From Streptomyces sp. M41(2017) (GTDB lineage: Bacteria; Actinomycetota; Actinomycetes; Streptomycetales; Streptomycetaceae), in contig NZ_MWFK01000002.1 in the NCBI RefSeq assembly GCF_002078175.1, positions 1,860,001 to 1,924,000 on the forward strand: DNA of 64,000 nucleotides, written 5' to 3'. The notes beneath the pieces are model-generated. The model saw only the letters and a list, made by a program, of their open reading frames with translations, was not told where the DNA came from and did no database searches. Position 1 is the first letter of the stretch. Every line of letters starts with the position of its first letter. Shown here one piece after another: positions 52,608 to 61,301 of the stretch. Position numbers and translations under genes: made by a program.

Positions 52608-52823
52608 CTAGAGGGTGGAGTGCAGCCGCAGGGTGCGCACCCCACCGCCGGTGAGCAGCTCGACGATCCGCTCCCCCGCCGGCTTGCGCACGGCGGAGCC
52701 GCACTCGGGACAGGTGAACGAGTAGAACGTGGTCCGGCTGCTGGCGCCGATGGCCAGCCGCAGGGCGCCCGGGGTGAGCTCGAAGCCGGCACGGCAGTCG
52801 GGACAGGCGGCCTTGAACATCAC
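52608..52823 (-). CDS. Small double-CxxC zinc-ribbon protein
   Basis: Protein of about 71 residues with two CxxC knuckles (AACPDCRAGFEL and FTCPECGSAVRK) that should bind one zinc. I chose GTG 52823 (just before MFKAACPDC) because AGGAGG at 52833-52838 precedes it by 9 bp. A longer frame from TTG 52967, overlapping the pafC stop, would add 48 low-complexity residues. Function unknown. It follows pafC and precedes the small membrane protein on the same strand. Confidence 0.62.
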   Translation of the reverse strand: MMFKAACPDCRAGFELTPGALRLAIGASSRTTFYSFTCPECGSAVRKPAGERIVELLTGGGVRTLRLHSTL

Positions 52824-52963
52824 GTCGACCGCCCTCCTCATCCCGGCGAACGCGGTCCCGACCGACATCTCGGCGGCGCCCGGGAGGGACCCGGCCCGGC
52901 GCACGGCACCCGTTCGCTCCGAGGTGCCCGGCCCGCCCGGCGCGTCCGACCTCGACAACGTGC

Positions 52964-53989
52964 TCAAAGCGCCCGCTCCCGCCTCTCGTACGGTTCGTAC
53001 TGTGCCCCCGTGGGCCCGTCCGGCACGTCGTAGGCGGCGAGCGCCTCGCGGGCCGCGCCGCGGGCGCTGTCCGCGAGGTCCTGCGGTGCGACGATCCGGC
53101 CGTCACCGCCGAGCCGCAGGGCGAGGCGCCGCAGCGACGTCGGGTCGGGGGTCCGCAGAGTGATACGCAATCCGCCGTCGGGCAGTTCAACGGCGCTGTC
53201 GTGCGGGTAGTACTCGGCGACCCAGCGCCCGGCGGGACCGACCTCGACGACCACCTCGGGGTCCTCGGCGGCGGGCTGCACCAGTCCTTCGGAGAGGTCG
53301 CGCAGTTCGATCTCGGGCGGGGCGGAGGGCTCGTCGAGGATGCGGATCTCGGCGACCCGGTCGAGCCGGAAGGTGCGGCGCGCCTCGGAGCGGCGGCACC
53401 AGGCCTCGACGTACGTGTGGCCGACGGTGACCAGGCGGATCGGGTCGATCTCGCGCTCGCTCAGCTCGTCCCGCGACGGCGAGTAGTAGCGGATCCAGAG
53501 CCGGCGCCGCTCGGCGATGGCCCGGTCCACGTCGGCGAAGACACCGCCCTCGGACTCGAAGGTCACCGACAGCCGGGCGCTGGCGCCGGCGGCCTCGCCC
53601 GAGGCCGCCTCGACCTTGGCGGTGGCGCGCAGCAGTGCCTGCCGGTCGCCCTCGCGCAGGCCGGGCAGGGTGGAGACGGCGCGGGCGGCCACCAGGAGCG
53701 CGGTCGCCTCGTCGGCGGCGATCCGCAGCGGTTCGGCCACGTCGTCGGGGTTGTGCCACCAGATCCGGTCGCCGTCGGTGTCGATGTCGAGCAGGTCGCC
53801 GCCGCGGAAGCTGGTACCGCACAGCGGCAGCACGTCGAGGTCGGAGATCAGCTCGTCCTCGGTGATCCCGAAGGCCCGGGCGACGTCGCCGACGCGGGCG
53901 CCGGGGCGCTCACGCAGATACGTCACCAGGGAGAGCATGCGCCGGGTCTGGTCGATCGCGTTCGTGGGCCTGGCCGGTTTTCCTGCCAC
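52964..53989 (-). CDS. pafC: WYL-domain regulator PafC
   Basis: Transcription regulator of 341 residues, partner of PafB. N-terminal winged helix (SLVTYLRERPGARVGDVARAFGITEDELISDLDVL), WYL domain (about 150-240, with RLWIRYYSPSRDELSEREIDPIRLVTVGHTYVEAWC) and WCX extension (EVVVEVGPAGRWVAEYYP). In mycobacteria PafBC activates the LexA-independent DNA-damage response. GTG start at 53989, 16 bp after pafB. Confidence 0.94.
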   Translation of the reverse strand: MAGKPARPTNAIDQTRRMLSLVTYLRERPGARVGDVARAFGITEDELISDLDVLPLCGTSFRGGDLLDIDTDGDRIWWHNPDDVAEPLRIAADEATALLVAARAVSTLPGLREGDRQALLRATAKVEAASGEAAGASARLSVTFESEGGVFADVDRAIAERRRLWIRYYSPSRDELSEREIDPIRLVTVGHTYVEAWCRRSEARRTFRLDRVAEIRILDEPSAPPEIELRDLSEGLVQPAAEDPEVVVEVGPAGRWVAEYYPHDSAVELPDGGLRITLRTPDPTSLRRLALRLGGDGRIVAPQDLADSARGAAREALAAYDVPDGPTGAQYEPYERRERAL

Positions 53990-54005
53990 TTTCCTACGTT
54001 CCCCC

Positions 54006-54959
54006 TCAGCCCTTGGCCACGGCGCGCAGCCGGTCGACCACTTCGGCCCGCAGTTCGGCGGGCTCCAGGACCACCACGTCCGGCCCGAACTCGACGAGCC
54101 AGGCGTCCAGCCCGTGCCCGTACGGAATCTCCAACTCGTCCCAGCCCTCTCCCAGTTCCCGGACGGAGACGGCCTTGGCGCGCAGCGGGTAGCCCGAGCC
54201 GGAGCGCAGCCGGATCAGCGCGGAGCGGTCGGCGATCTCCCCGGCCCAGCCGGCGACGGTCTCGCGCACGGTGACCACGTCGGGCACCTCGGCGGTGTAC
54301 CGGCCGGCCCGCGCGCGGACCTTGCCCGTGATCCGGGAGAGCCTGAAGACCCGCTCGGCGCCGCGGTCGCGGTCCCAGCCCGCGAGGTACCAGTGGCCGC
54401 GCCAGCACTCCAGGGCCCACGGCTCGACGTGCCGGGTCTCCGGGTGCGCGGCGGTGGCCTTGCGGTAGTCGAAGACGACCGGGCGACGGTCGCGGCAGGC
54501 CAGCATGAGGGGTTCGAAGGCCGCTTCGTGGACGGGGATGTGCGGTTCCAGCGCGCCGAACGAGCCGTAGGGGTCGACGTCCTCGGGCAGTCCGGCGGCG
54601 CGCAGCTTCTGGAGGGCCCCGCTCGCCGCCCCGGCCAGCCGGGCCTGCTGCCACACCTTGGCGGCGAGGCCCAGGGCGGCGGCCTCCTCGGCGTCGAGGG
54701 TGATCGGCGGCAGGCGGTTGCTGTCGCGACGGGCGAGGTAGCCGACCTCACCGTCGAGGTTCTCGACGGTCTCGATGACCAGACCGAGTTCGCGCAGGTC
54801 GTCCTTGTCGCGCTCGAACATCCGGTTGAAGGAGTCGTCCGATCCGGCTTCCAGGTAGGCCTCGATGGACTCGCGGAGTTCGCGCTTGCTGAGCGGTCGC
54901 CGCGTCCCGAGCAGACACAGCGCGAGGTTCATCAGCCGCTCGGCCTTGGCAATGGCCAT
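54006..54959 (-). CDS. pafB: WYL-domain regulator PafB
   Basis: Transcription regulator of 317 residues that works with PafC. N-terminal winged helix (RLMNLALCLLGTRRPLSKRELRESIEAYL), a linker and a WYL domain (RPVVFDYRKATAAHPETRHVEPWALECWRGHWYLAGWDRDR). The C-terminal WCX domain ends DRLRAVAKG. The PafBC complex binds DNA-damage promoters in related actinobacteria. A strong terminator hairpin lies upstream, so pafBC has its own promoter. Confidence 0.95.
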   Translation of the reverse strand: MAIAKAERLMNLALCLLGTRRPLSKRELRESIEAYLEAGSDDSFNRMFERDKDDLRELGLVIETVENLDGEVGYLARRDSNRLPPITLDAEEAAALGLAAKVWQQARLAGAASGALQKLRAAGLPEDVDPYGSFGALEPHIPVHEAAFEPLMLACRDRRPVVFDYRKATAAHPETRHVEPWALECWRGHWYLAGWDRDRGAERVFRLSRITGKVRARAGRYTAEVPDVVTVRETVAGWAGEIADRSALIRLRSGSGYPLRAKAVSVRELGEGWDELEIPYGHGLDAWLVEFGPDVVVLEPAELRAEVVDRLRAVAKG

Positions 54960-55027
54960 CGACGCCCTTCCCTATGGTGCTTCCGACCGATGACCGTACC
55001 GCTCCGACGTGTCCGGACAAAAGCCGA

Positions 55028-55055
55028 GGGCCCATGCCCGGACAGGCATGGGCCC
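55028..55055 (-). terminator. Hairpin terminator after the small FKBP gene
   Basis: Perfect 11-bp stem GGGCCCATGCC/GGCATGGGCCC with a 6-base loop, between the FKBP stop and the pafB start. Confidence 0.75.
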
Positions 55056-55082
55056 CGGATGATCGGGTCCGGTCCGCTGTGA

Positions 55083-55454
55083 TCAGACTCCGAGCAGGTC
55101 GACCACGAAGATCAGCGTCTCACCGGGCTGGATCAACGGGGTCGGGCTCTGGTTGCCGTAGGCGAGGTGGGCGGGGATGGTCAGCTGGCGACGGCCGCCG
55201 ACCTTCATGCCCTGCACACCCTGGTCCCAGCCCTTGATGACGCGGCCGCCACCGAGCGGGAAGCGGAACGGAGAGTTCCGGTTCCAGCTGGCGTCGAACT
55301 CCTCGCCCGTGCTGAAGGCCACGCCGACGTAGTGCACCGTGACGGTCTGTCCCGCCTCGGCCACCTCGCCGTCGCCCTCCCAGATGTCCTTGATCTCGAG
55401 GTCCGCCGGGGGCTCGCCACCCGGGAAGTCGATCTCGGGCTTCTCGATGCTCAC
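55083..55454 (-). CDS. FKBP-type peptidyl-prolyl isomerase, cytosolic
   Basis: Single-domain FKBP of 123 residues. Active-site pattern: VTVHYVGVAFSTGEEFDASWNRNSPFRFPLGGGRVIKGWDQGVQGMKVGGRRQLTIP and the end GETLIFVVDLLGV. No signal peptide, so it acts in the cytosol as a prolyl isomerase and possible chaperone. It is 58 bp downstream of the lipoprotein FKBP gene in the same direction. Confidence 0.95.
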   Translation of the reverse strand: MSIEKPEIDFPGGEPPADLEIKDIWEGDGEVAEAGQTVTVHYVGVAFSTGEEFDASWNRNSPFRFPLGGGRVIKGWDQGVQGMKVGGRRQLTIPAHLAYGNQSPTPLIQPGETLIFVVDLLGV

Positions 55455-55511
55455 GTCTTTGCTCCTGCTTGTCTACGTAAAGGCGACGCTGACAGTCTTA
55501 CATCCCCGAGG

Positions 55512-56513
55512 TCACATCTTCGCCAGGATGTCGACCGAGAAGACGAGGGTGGAGTCCTTCTTGATGCCGCTGCCGGCCGGCGGCTTGTCCCCGTAGCCCA
55601 GCTTCGGCGGGATGACGATGAGGACGCGGCTGCCGACCTTCTTGCCGGTGAGGCCCTGCGCCCAGCCCTTGACGACCTGCTGGAGCGAGAACGACGTCAA
55701 CTGTCCCCGGCTGTAGGTGGAGTCGAACTCCTTGCCGCCGTCCCACAGCACGCCCTTGTACTGCACGAGGACGCTGCTGTCGGCCGCGACCGTCTCGCCG
55801 TCGCCCTCGATCACGTACTCCGCGACGAGCTTGGTGGGCGCGTCCGTCTTCGGGACGTCGATGGAGGGGGCCTTGCCGTCGGTGTTGGTCCCGACCTTGG
55901 GCAGCGCGGCGTCGCTCTGCGGGACGTCCTTGCCCTTGGCGGAGCTCTTCGAGTTGAACGTGTTCTCGATGTCGACGACGAACACCAGCGTGTCGGTGCC
56001 CTTGATGCCCGCCTGCGCATTGCCCTGCGTGCCGTAGCCCCAGGTCGGCGGGACGGACATCTCGACGCGGCTGCCGGCCTTCTTGCCCACCAGGCCGTAG
56101 CGCCAGCCGTCGATGATGCCGCCCTGCGCCAGCTGGATGACCAGCGGCGTCTTGCGGTCGTAGGAGTTGTCGAAGACCTTCGCCGTGGACCACACCTGGC
56201 CGAGGTAGTTGGCCTGGATGTAGTCGTTCTCCGCGACCGTCTTCCCGCCACCCGCGATGACCGTCTTGACCGCGAGGTCCTTCGAGGGGTCCCCGGACCC
56301 CTTCGCGACGGTCGGCTTCTCCCCGAACTTCGTACCGGCCGTGATCGCCGGCAGCGGTCCGTCGACGATCTTCGGCGGGGGCGGGGCCGACGCGGAGGCC
56401 GAAGGTGACGGACTGCTGCTGGACTTGGCCGTGTCGGACTTGTCGTCGTCACCGCATCCGGCGAGTGTGACCAGTCCGGCGGGAACGGCGATGAGGAGTG
56501 AGCGTCGGCGCAC
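55512..56513 (-). CDS. Lipoprotein with two FKBP-type prolyl isomerase domains
   Basis: Exported lipoprotein of 333 residues. The signal with lipobox (AVPAGLVTLAGC, Cys about residue 20) is followed by a Ser/Pro linker, FKBP domain 1 (about 85-185; DYIQANYLGQVWSTAKVFDNSY, GWRYGLVGKKAGSRVEMSVP) and FKBP domain 2 (about 225-333; SSVLVQYKGVLWDGGKEFDSTYS, GLTGKKVGSRVLIVIPPKLGYG). It should act as an extracytoplasmic folding enzyme. GTG at 56513, with GAGG upstream. It lies 128 bp downstream of pafA, beyond a terminator hairpin. Confidence 0.93.
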   Translation of the reverse strand: MRRRSLLIAVPAGLVTLAGCGDDDKSDTAKSSSSPSPSASASAPPPPKIVDGPLPAITAGTKFGEKPTVAKGSGDPSKDLAVKTVIAGGGKTVAENDYIQANYLGQVWSTAKVFDNSYDRKTPLVIQLAQGGIIDGWRYGLVGKKAGSRVEMSVPPTWGYGTQGNAQAGIKGTDTLVFVVDIENTFNSKSSAKGKDVPQSDAALPKVGTNTDGKAPSIDVPKTDAPTKLVAEYVIEGDGETVAADSSVLVQYKGVLWDGGKEFDSTYSRGQLTSFSLQQVVKGWAQGLTGKKVGSRVLIVIPPKLGYGDKPPAGSGIKKDSTLVFSVDILAKM

Positions 56514-56576
56514 GGTGGGGGCCTCGTATCGGTCGATCTTGGTTGATGGCGTGCGCGCAACTCTACGACGTGAGAA

Positions 56577-56605
56577 GGGCGCCGTACGGAAAACGTACGG
56601 CGCCC
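56577..56605 (-). terminator. Hairpin terminator after pafA
   Basis: Perfect 12-bp stem GGGCGCCGTACG/CGTACGGCGCCC with loop GAAAA, 37 bp beyond the pafA stop. Confidence 0.8.
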
Positions 56606-56641
56606 CGCGTTGCGTTCCGCGTCCCTCGCGGAACACCCGGC

Positions 56642-58003
56642 TCACATTCCGGCGATGAGCTTCTCCACCCGGTCGTCCACGGATCGGAAGGGGTCCTTGC
56701 ACAACACGGTGCGCTGTGCCTGGTCGTTGAGCTTCAGATGGACCCAGTCGACGGTGAAGTCCCGTCGCTGTTCCTGGGCCCGGCGGATGAAGTCACCGCG
56801 CAACCGCGCGCGAGTGGTCTGCGGCGGCACCGACTTGCCTTCGAAGATCTTCAAGTCGTTGCAGATCCGCGCGGCTTGCCCCTTCCTCTCCAGCAGGTAG
56901 TAGAGGCCACGACGGCGGTGGATGTCGTGGTAGGCGAGGTCTATCTGCGCGACCCGCGGGTGGGACATGGTCATGTTGTGCTTGGCCCGGTACCGCTCGA
57001 TGAGCTGGTACTTCATGACCCAGTCGATCTCGGTGCCGATCCGGTCGAGGTCCTCGGCCTCGATCGAGTCGAGCACCCGGCCCCACAGTTCGAGGACCTG
57101 TTCGACGGTGCCGGTGCGAATGCCGCGGCGGTCGACGAAGTCCACGGCCTTCTCGTAGTACTCGCGCTGCACCTCGAGCGCGGAGGCCTCGCGGCCGCTG
57201 GCGAGCCGCACCTTGCGGCGGCCGGTGATGTCGTGGCTCACCTCACGGATCGCCCGAATGGGGTTCTCCAGGGTGAGGTCGCGCATGACGGTGCCCGCCT
57301 CGATCATGCGCAGCACGAGGTCGGTGGCACCGACCTTGAGGAGCATGGTCGTCTCGGACATGTTCGAGTCGCCGACGATGACGTGCAGCCGGCGGTAGCG
57401 CTCGGCGTCCGCGTGCGGCTCGTCGCGGGTGTTGATGATGGGCCGGGAGCGGGTCGTCGCGGAGCTGACGCCCTCCCAGATGTGCTCGGCCCGCTGACTG
57501 ACGCAGTAGACGGCGCCCCGCGGTGTCTGCAGCACCTTGCCGGCACCGCACAGCAACTGCCTCGTCACGAGGAACGGGATGAGGATGTCCGCGAGCCGGG
57601 AGAACTCCCCGTGCCGGGCCACCAGATAGTTCTCGTGACAACCATAGGAGTTGCCCGCCGAGTCGGTGTTGTTCTTGAACAGGTAGACGTCGCCCGCGAT
57701 TCCTTCCTCGTGCAGGCGTCGTTCGGCGTCCACCAGGAGTCCTTCGAGAATGCGCTCGCCGGCCTTGTCGTGGGTGACGAGTTCCGTCACGTTGTCACAT
57801 TCCGGTGTTGCGTATTCCGGATGTGATCCCACGTCGAGATAGAGGCGGGCGCCGTTCCGCAGAAAGACATTGCTGCTGCGGCCCCATGACACGACACGGC
57901 GGAAGAGGTACCGCGCCACCTCGTCGGGAGACAGGCGCCGCTGTCCCCTGAACGTACACGTGACGCCGTACTCGTTCTCCAGCCCGAAAATGCGGCGGTC
58001 CAT
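56642..58003 (-). CDS. pafA: Pup-protein ligase PafA
   Basis: Carboxylate-amine ligase of 453 residues that joins the C-terminal Glu of Pup to substrate lysines. The family-typical N-terminus is RRIFGLENEYGVTCTFRGQRRLSPDEVARYLFR (the catalytic Glu and Asp region). Further family motifs are GHxEYATPEC-like SHPEYATPECDN, LFKNNTDSAGNSYGCHENYL and RPIINTRDEPHADAERYRRLHVIVGDSNMSE. It is homologous to Dop at the right end of the window. ATG start at 58003. It is separated from the proteasome genes by the LacI/MFS pair. Confidence 0.96.
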   Translation of the reverse strand: MDRRIFGLENEYGVTCTFRGQRRLSPDEVARYLFRRVVSWGRSSNVFLRNGARLYLDVGSHPEYATPECDNVTELVTHDKAGERILEGLLVDAERRLHEEGIAGDVYLFKNNTDSAGNSYGCHENYLVARHGEFSRLADILIPFLVTRQLLCGAGKVLQTPRGAVYCVSQRAEHIWEGVSSATTRSRPIINTRDEPHADAERYRRLHVIVGDSNMSETTMLLKVGATDLVLRMIEAGTVMRDLTLENPIRAIREVSHDITGRRKVRLASGREASALEVQREYYEKAVDFVDRRGIRTGTVEQVLELWGRVLDSIEAEDLDRIGTEIDWVMKYQLIERYRAKHNMTMSHPRVAQIDLAYHDIHRRRGLYYLLERKGQAARICNDLKIFEGKSVPPQTTRARLRGDFIRRAQEQRRDFTVDWVHLKLNDQAQRTVLCKDPFRSVDDRVEKLIAGM

Positions 58004-58012
58004 GACTGAACA

Positions 58013-59272
58013 TTACGCCCGATCCCCTGAGCTGAAACGGGGTTCGACGGCACGGTTTGGATCATTTTCCGATGAGACCGCAACAACCGCGCCCCTGCCG
58101 GTAGCTGCGAGGACCCGCCCCGTGGCCAGCAGAACCACCAGCGCGGCGGCACCCGCGGCCCCCGGGACGGCGAAACCACGGGCCGCCCCGCCCCACTCCA
58201 CCACGGGCCCCGCGAGGCCCGTCCCGACCGACGCGCCCACGGTGAACGTCGTCACGAGCCAGGAGAACGCCTCCGTGACCGTACCCACCGGGGCGTGCCG
58301 GTCCACCAGCACGAAGGCGCACGCGATGCACGGCGCCAGGAACACACCGGCGAGCGTGGCGAGGGCGGTCATCGCGACCGGACCGGGCGCGAGCGTCAGC
58401 GGGAGGTAACACAGCGCCAGAAGGGCCACCAGCACCCGCAGTCGCCGCTCCGGCGCCCCCGCCCACTGCCGCGCCCCGTAGACCACTCCCCCGAGCAGCG
58501 CGCCCAGCCCGATGCCCGCCATGAGCCAGCCGTACACGGCGTCCCCGCCGTGGTCGTCGGCGTAGGACACCGCGGCGACGGTGATCGAGCCGAGCGCGAT
58601 CCCGACGAACAGGAACGCGCCGAGCAGGGCCAGCAGCCCCGGGGAACGCAACGCGCCGAGCCAGTGCGCCTCACGCGGAGCCGAGCGCCACGCGCGCGAG
58701 GGCGGCGAGATCACCACCGAGAGGGCGCCCAGGACGCCGATCACACCGAGGATCAGGAGCGCGGCCCGCGGGGACCAGAGCGCCGCGCACAGCGTCACGA
58801 GCAACGGCCCGACGGTGAACATGACTTCCTGGGCCACCGCGTCCATCGCGTACGCGGTGTGCACCTGCTCCTCCTTGCGGAGCACGGAGGGCCACAGCGC
58901 CCGCAGGCCGCCCTCCAGCGGCGGCGTGAACAGGCCCGCCACGGCCATCGCGGCGCAGCCGAGCAGTACCGGATCCGACCCGAGGAAGGCGAAGGCGGCC
59001 ATCCCGAGGGCCGAGACGAGCGCGGCGGGCAGTTGCACGCGGGGCTGTCCGTAGAGGTCCACGAGCCGTCCGAGCAGCGGCTGCCCCACCGCGTTGGCCA
59101 CCCCGTACACGGCGGCGAGCGCGCCGGCCAGGCTGTACGTGCCGCCCTCGGCCCGCACGAACAGCACGACGGCGATGGCCGCGGTGGCGTTCGGCAGCCG
59201 CCCCACGAGCGTGCCGACGAGGAGCCGGGCGGCATGCCTCGCCCTGAGGATCTCCAGGTATCCCGCGGCCAT
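58013..59272 (-). CDS. Major facilitator superfamily transporter
   Basis: Membrane transporter of 419 residues, predicted 12 helices (for example LVGRLPNATAAIAVVLFVRAEGG, AVYGVANAVGQPLLGRLVDLYGQPR). MFS motif A (GRLVDLYGQPR) is visible. The substrate is unknown; the divergent LacI regulator hints at a sugar or nucleoside, or at drug efflux. ATG at 59272 has GAGAAGGG upstream. It lies 9 bp upstream of pafA in the same direction, so its transcript runs into pafA. Confidence 0.9.
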   Translation of the reverse strand: MAAGYLEILRARHAARLLVGTLVGRLPNATAAIAVVLFVRAEGGTYSLAGALAAVYGVANAVGQPLLGRLVDLYGQPRVQLPAALVSALGMAAFAFLGSDPVLLGCAAMAVAGLFTPPLEGGLRALWPSVLRKEEQVHTAYAMDAVAQEVMFTVGPLLVTLCAALWSPRAALLILGVIGVLGALSVVISPPSRAWRSAPREAHWLGALRSPGLLALLGAFLFVGIALGSITVAAVSYADDHGGDAVYGWLMAGIGLGALLGGVVYGARQWAGAPERRLRVLVALLALCYLPLTLAPGPVAMTALATLAGVFLAPCIACAFVLVDRHAPVGTVTEAFSWLVTTFTVGASVGTGLAGPVVEWGGAARGFAVPGAAGAAALVVLLATGRVLAATGRGAVVAVSSENDPNRAVEPRFSSGDRA

Positions 59273-59309
59273 GTCGAGCCCTTCTCGTAGCGCGTGACGT
59301 CTCAAGTTT

Positions 59310-59336
59310 TACGTATAACGTCGTCTTTCATACGTA
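59310..59336. promoter_or_regulatory. LacI-type operator candidate between MFS and LacI genes
   Basis: 7-bp inverted repeat TACGTAT (59310-59316) and ATACGTA (59330-59336), centred between the divergent genes. Spacing (20 bp between arm centres) is suitable for a dimeric LacI protein. Confidence 0.6.
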
Positions 59337-59380
59337 CCATGTGCGCAGTCCGGGAGTCCAGACGAAGGAGCAGGCCGACG

Positions 59381-60418
59381 GTGGCACGAGGTAGTACGCG
59401 CCCCACGAGCAGGGACGTCGCCCAGGCCGCCGGGGTCTCCCAGGCCGCCGTCTCGCTGGTGCTCGGCGACAAATGGCGCGGCCGCGTCTCCGAGACGACC
59501 GCCGAACGGGTTCGAGAGGCGGCCCAGGAGCTCGGCTACCGGCCCAACCTGGCCGCCCGCAACCTCCGCCTCGGCCGCACCCGCACCGTCCTCCTGGTCG
59601 TCCCGGCACTCACCACGGAGTTCTTCGCCGGCGTCTACACCGGCGCGGCCCGGGTGGCCGCCGAACACGGCTTCGGCGTCGTCCTGTACCCCTCCCCCGA
59701 GGGCATCGGACCCGCCCGCGACCCCTTCGGCTCCGCCCAGGCCGCCCTGGACGGCGTCATCGCCTCCTCGATGGCCGCCGACGCCCTCACCGCCATCCGC
59801 GGCGACCAGCTCCCCCTCGTGATGCTCGACAGCGACCCGCACGGCAGCCAGGGCGCCGCCACCGTCAACCTCGACATCAAGGACGGCGTACGCCAGGTCA
59901 CCGACCACCTCCTCGCGCTGGGCCACCGGCGCTTCCTGCACCTCGCCGCCGACATCCCCTCCTGGACCTTCGAGGTCCGCGCCCGCGCACTCGCCGCCCG
60001 ACTCGCCGACGCCCCCGGGACCGATCTGCGCACCGCCCGCGCCCCCATCTCCTTCGAGGACGCCCTGGCCGCCGCGCACGCCGCCCTCTCCGACCCCGCC
60101 GGACCGCGCCCCACCGCCGTCATCTGCGACGACGACAAACTGGCGGCGGGCGTCTACAAGGCGGCCCGGCGCCTCGGCCTGCGCATCCCGGACGACATCT
60201 CCATCACCGGCCTCGACGACCTCGCCCTGGCCCAGGCGCTCGACCCCGAACTCACGACCGTGCGCCTGGACGCCGAACTCTTCGGCGAACAGGGGATGAA
60301 GGCCCTCCTGGCCGTCCTGGACGGCCGCACACCCCCCGAGGAGGACATCCCGGTCCACCTCGTCGTACGGGGCTCCACGGCCCCGCCACGCCCCGCCCCG
60401 GCACAGACCAGGCTGTGA
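59381..60418 (+). CDS. LacI family transcriptional regulator
   Basis: LacI-type regulator of 345 residues. HTH plus hinge (TSRDVAQAAGVSQAAVSLVLGDKWRGRVSETTAERVREAAQELGYRPN, about 6-55). The periplasmic-binding-like effector domain (VLLVVPALTTEFFAGVY to LFGEQGMKALLAVLDG) is complete. GTG at 59381 is preceded by AAGGAG. It is divergent from the MFS gene and probably represses it through the TACGTAT dyad. Confidence 0.93.
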   Translation: MARGSTRPTSRDVAQAAGVSQAAVSLVLGDKWRGRVSETTAERVREAAQELGYRPNLAARNLRLGRTRTVLLVVPALTTEFFAGVYTGAARVAAEHGFGVVLYPSPEGIGPARDPFGSAQAALDGVIASSMAADALTAIRGDQLPLVMLDSDPHGSQGAATVNLDIKDGVRQVTDHLLALGHRRFLHLAADIPSWTFEVRARALAARLADAPGTDLRTARAPISFEDALAAAHAALSDPAGPRPTAVICDDDKLAAGVYKAARRLGLRIPDDISITGLDDLALAQALDPELTTVRLDAELFGEQGMKALLAVLDGRTPPEEDIPVHLVVRGSTAPPRPAPAQTRL

Positions 60419-60497
60419 CGGCGGACCGCGCCGACACGGAAGGGGCCGCCCCGGCGTACACCGGAACGACCCCTCGCCTCAGGCCCCTGCCGGGACC

Positions 60498-61244
60498 TCA
60501 CTCCTCGTCGTCGGCGTCCTCCGCCTCGGTCGCGGTCTCCGCTCCCCCGGCCTCCAGGAGCCGGGCCAGCTGACGCCCCACGATCCGCTTGAACTTGCGC
60601 TTCTGCGGACGCGTACGGTCCAGCACCGCGACCTCCAGACGCTCCGCGGGGATCTCCCGCTCCCCGCCGTTGGCCTCGCGGGACAGCGAGCGGACGGCCA
60701 GCTTCAGCGCCTCCGCCAGCGACATGCCCTCACGGTGCTCGGTGTCCAGATAGGTGCTGATCTGCTCGGAACTGCCACCGACGGCGACCGAACCGTGCTC
60801 GTCCACGATCGAACCGTCGTGCGGCAGCCGGTAGATCTGGTCGCCCTCGGGCGTGTCACCGACCTCGGCGACCACCAGCTCCACCTCGTACGGCTTCTCC
60901 GCCGCCGACGAGAAGATCGTGCCCAGCGTCTGGGCGTACACGTTGGCGAGACCTCGGGCGGTCACGTCGTCGCGGTCGTACGTGTAGCCCCGCAGGTCGG
61001 CGTAGCGCACGCCACCGATCCGGAGGTTCTCGTACTCGTTGTACTTGCCGGCGGCCGCGAAGCCGATCCGGTCGTAGATCTCGCTGAACTTGTGCAGCGC
61101 GCGGGACGGGTTCTCCCCGACGAACACGATGCCGTCGGCGTACTGCAGCACGACCAGGCTCCGGCCGCGGGCGATGCCCTTGCGGGCATACTCCGCCCGG
61201 TCCGCCATGGCCTGCTGGGGTGAGACATAGAACGGAGTCGACAC
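60498..61244 (-). CDS. prcA: 20S proteasome alpha subunit
   Basis: Alpha subunit of the actinobacterial 20S proteasome, 248 residues. The N-terminus STPFYVSPQQAMADRAEYARKGIARGRSLVVLQYADGIVFVGEN matches PrcA and forms the gated ring. The C-terminal acidic tail (EAEDADDEE) is a variable end. It lies 57 bp downstream of prcB. Alpha rings dock the ARC/Mpa ATPase and gate substrate entry. Confidence 0.97.
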   Translation of the reverse strand: MSTPFYVSPQQAMADRAEYARKGIARGRSLVVLQYADGIVFVGENPSRALHKFSEIYDRIGFAAAGKYNEYENLRIGGVRYADLRGYTYDRDDVTARGLANVYAQTLGTIFSSAAEKPYEVELVVAEVGDTPEGDQIYRLPHDGSIVDEHGSVAVGGSSEQISTYLDTEHREGMSLAEALKLAVRSLSREANGGEREIPAERLEVAVLDRTRPQKRKFKRIVGRQLARLLEAGGAETATEAEDADDEE

Positions 61245-61301
61245 CGGCTACCCGTCCCTTTCTGTCGAGGTCACTGGATCACAGGGCTGAAGAAGCCGGG
61301 C

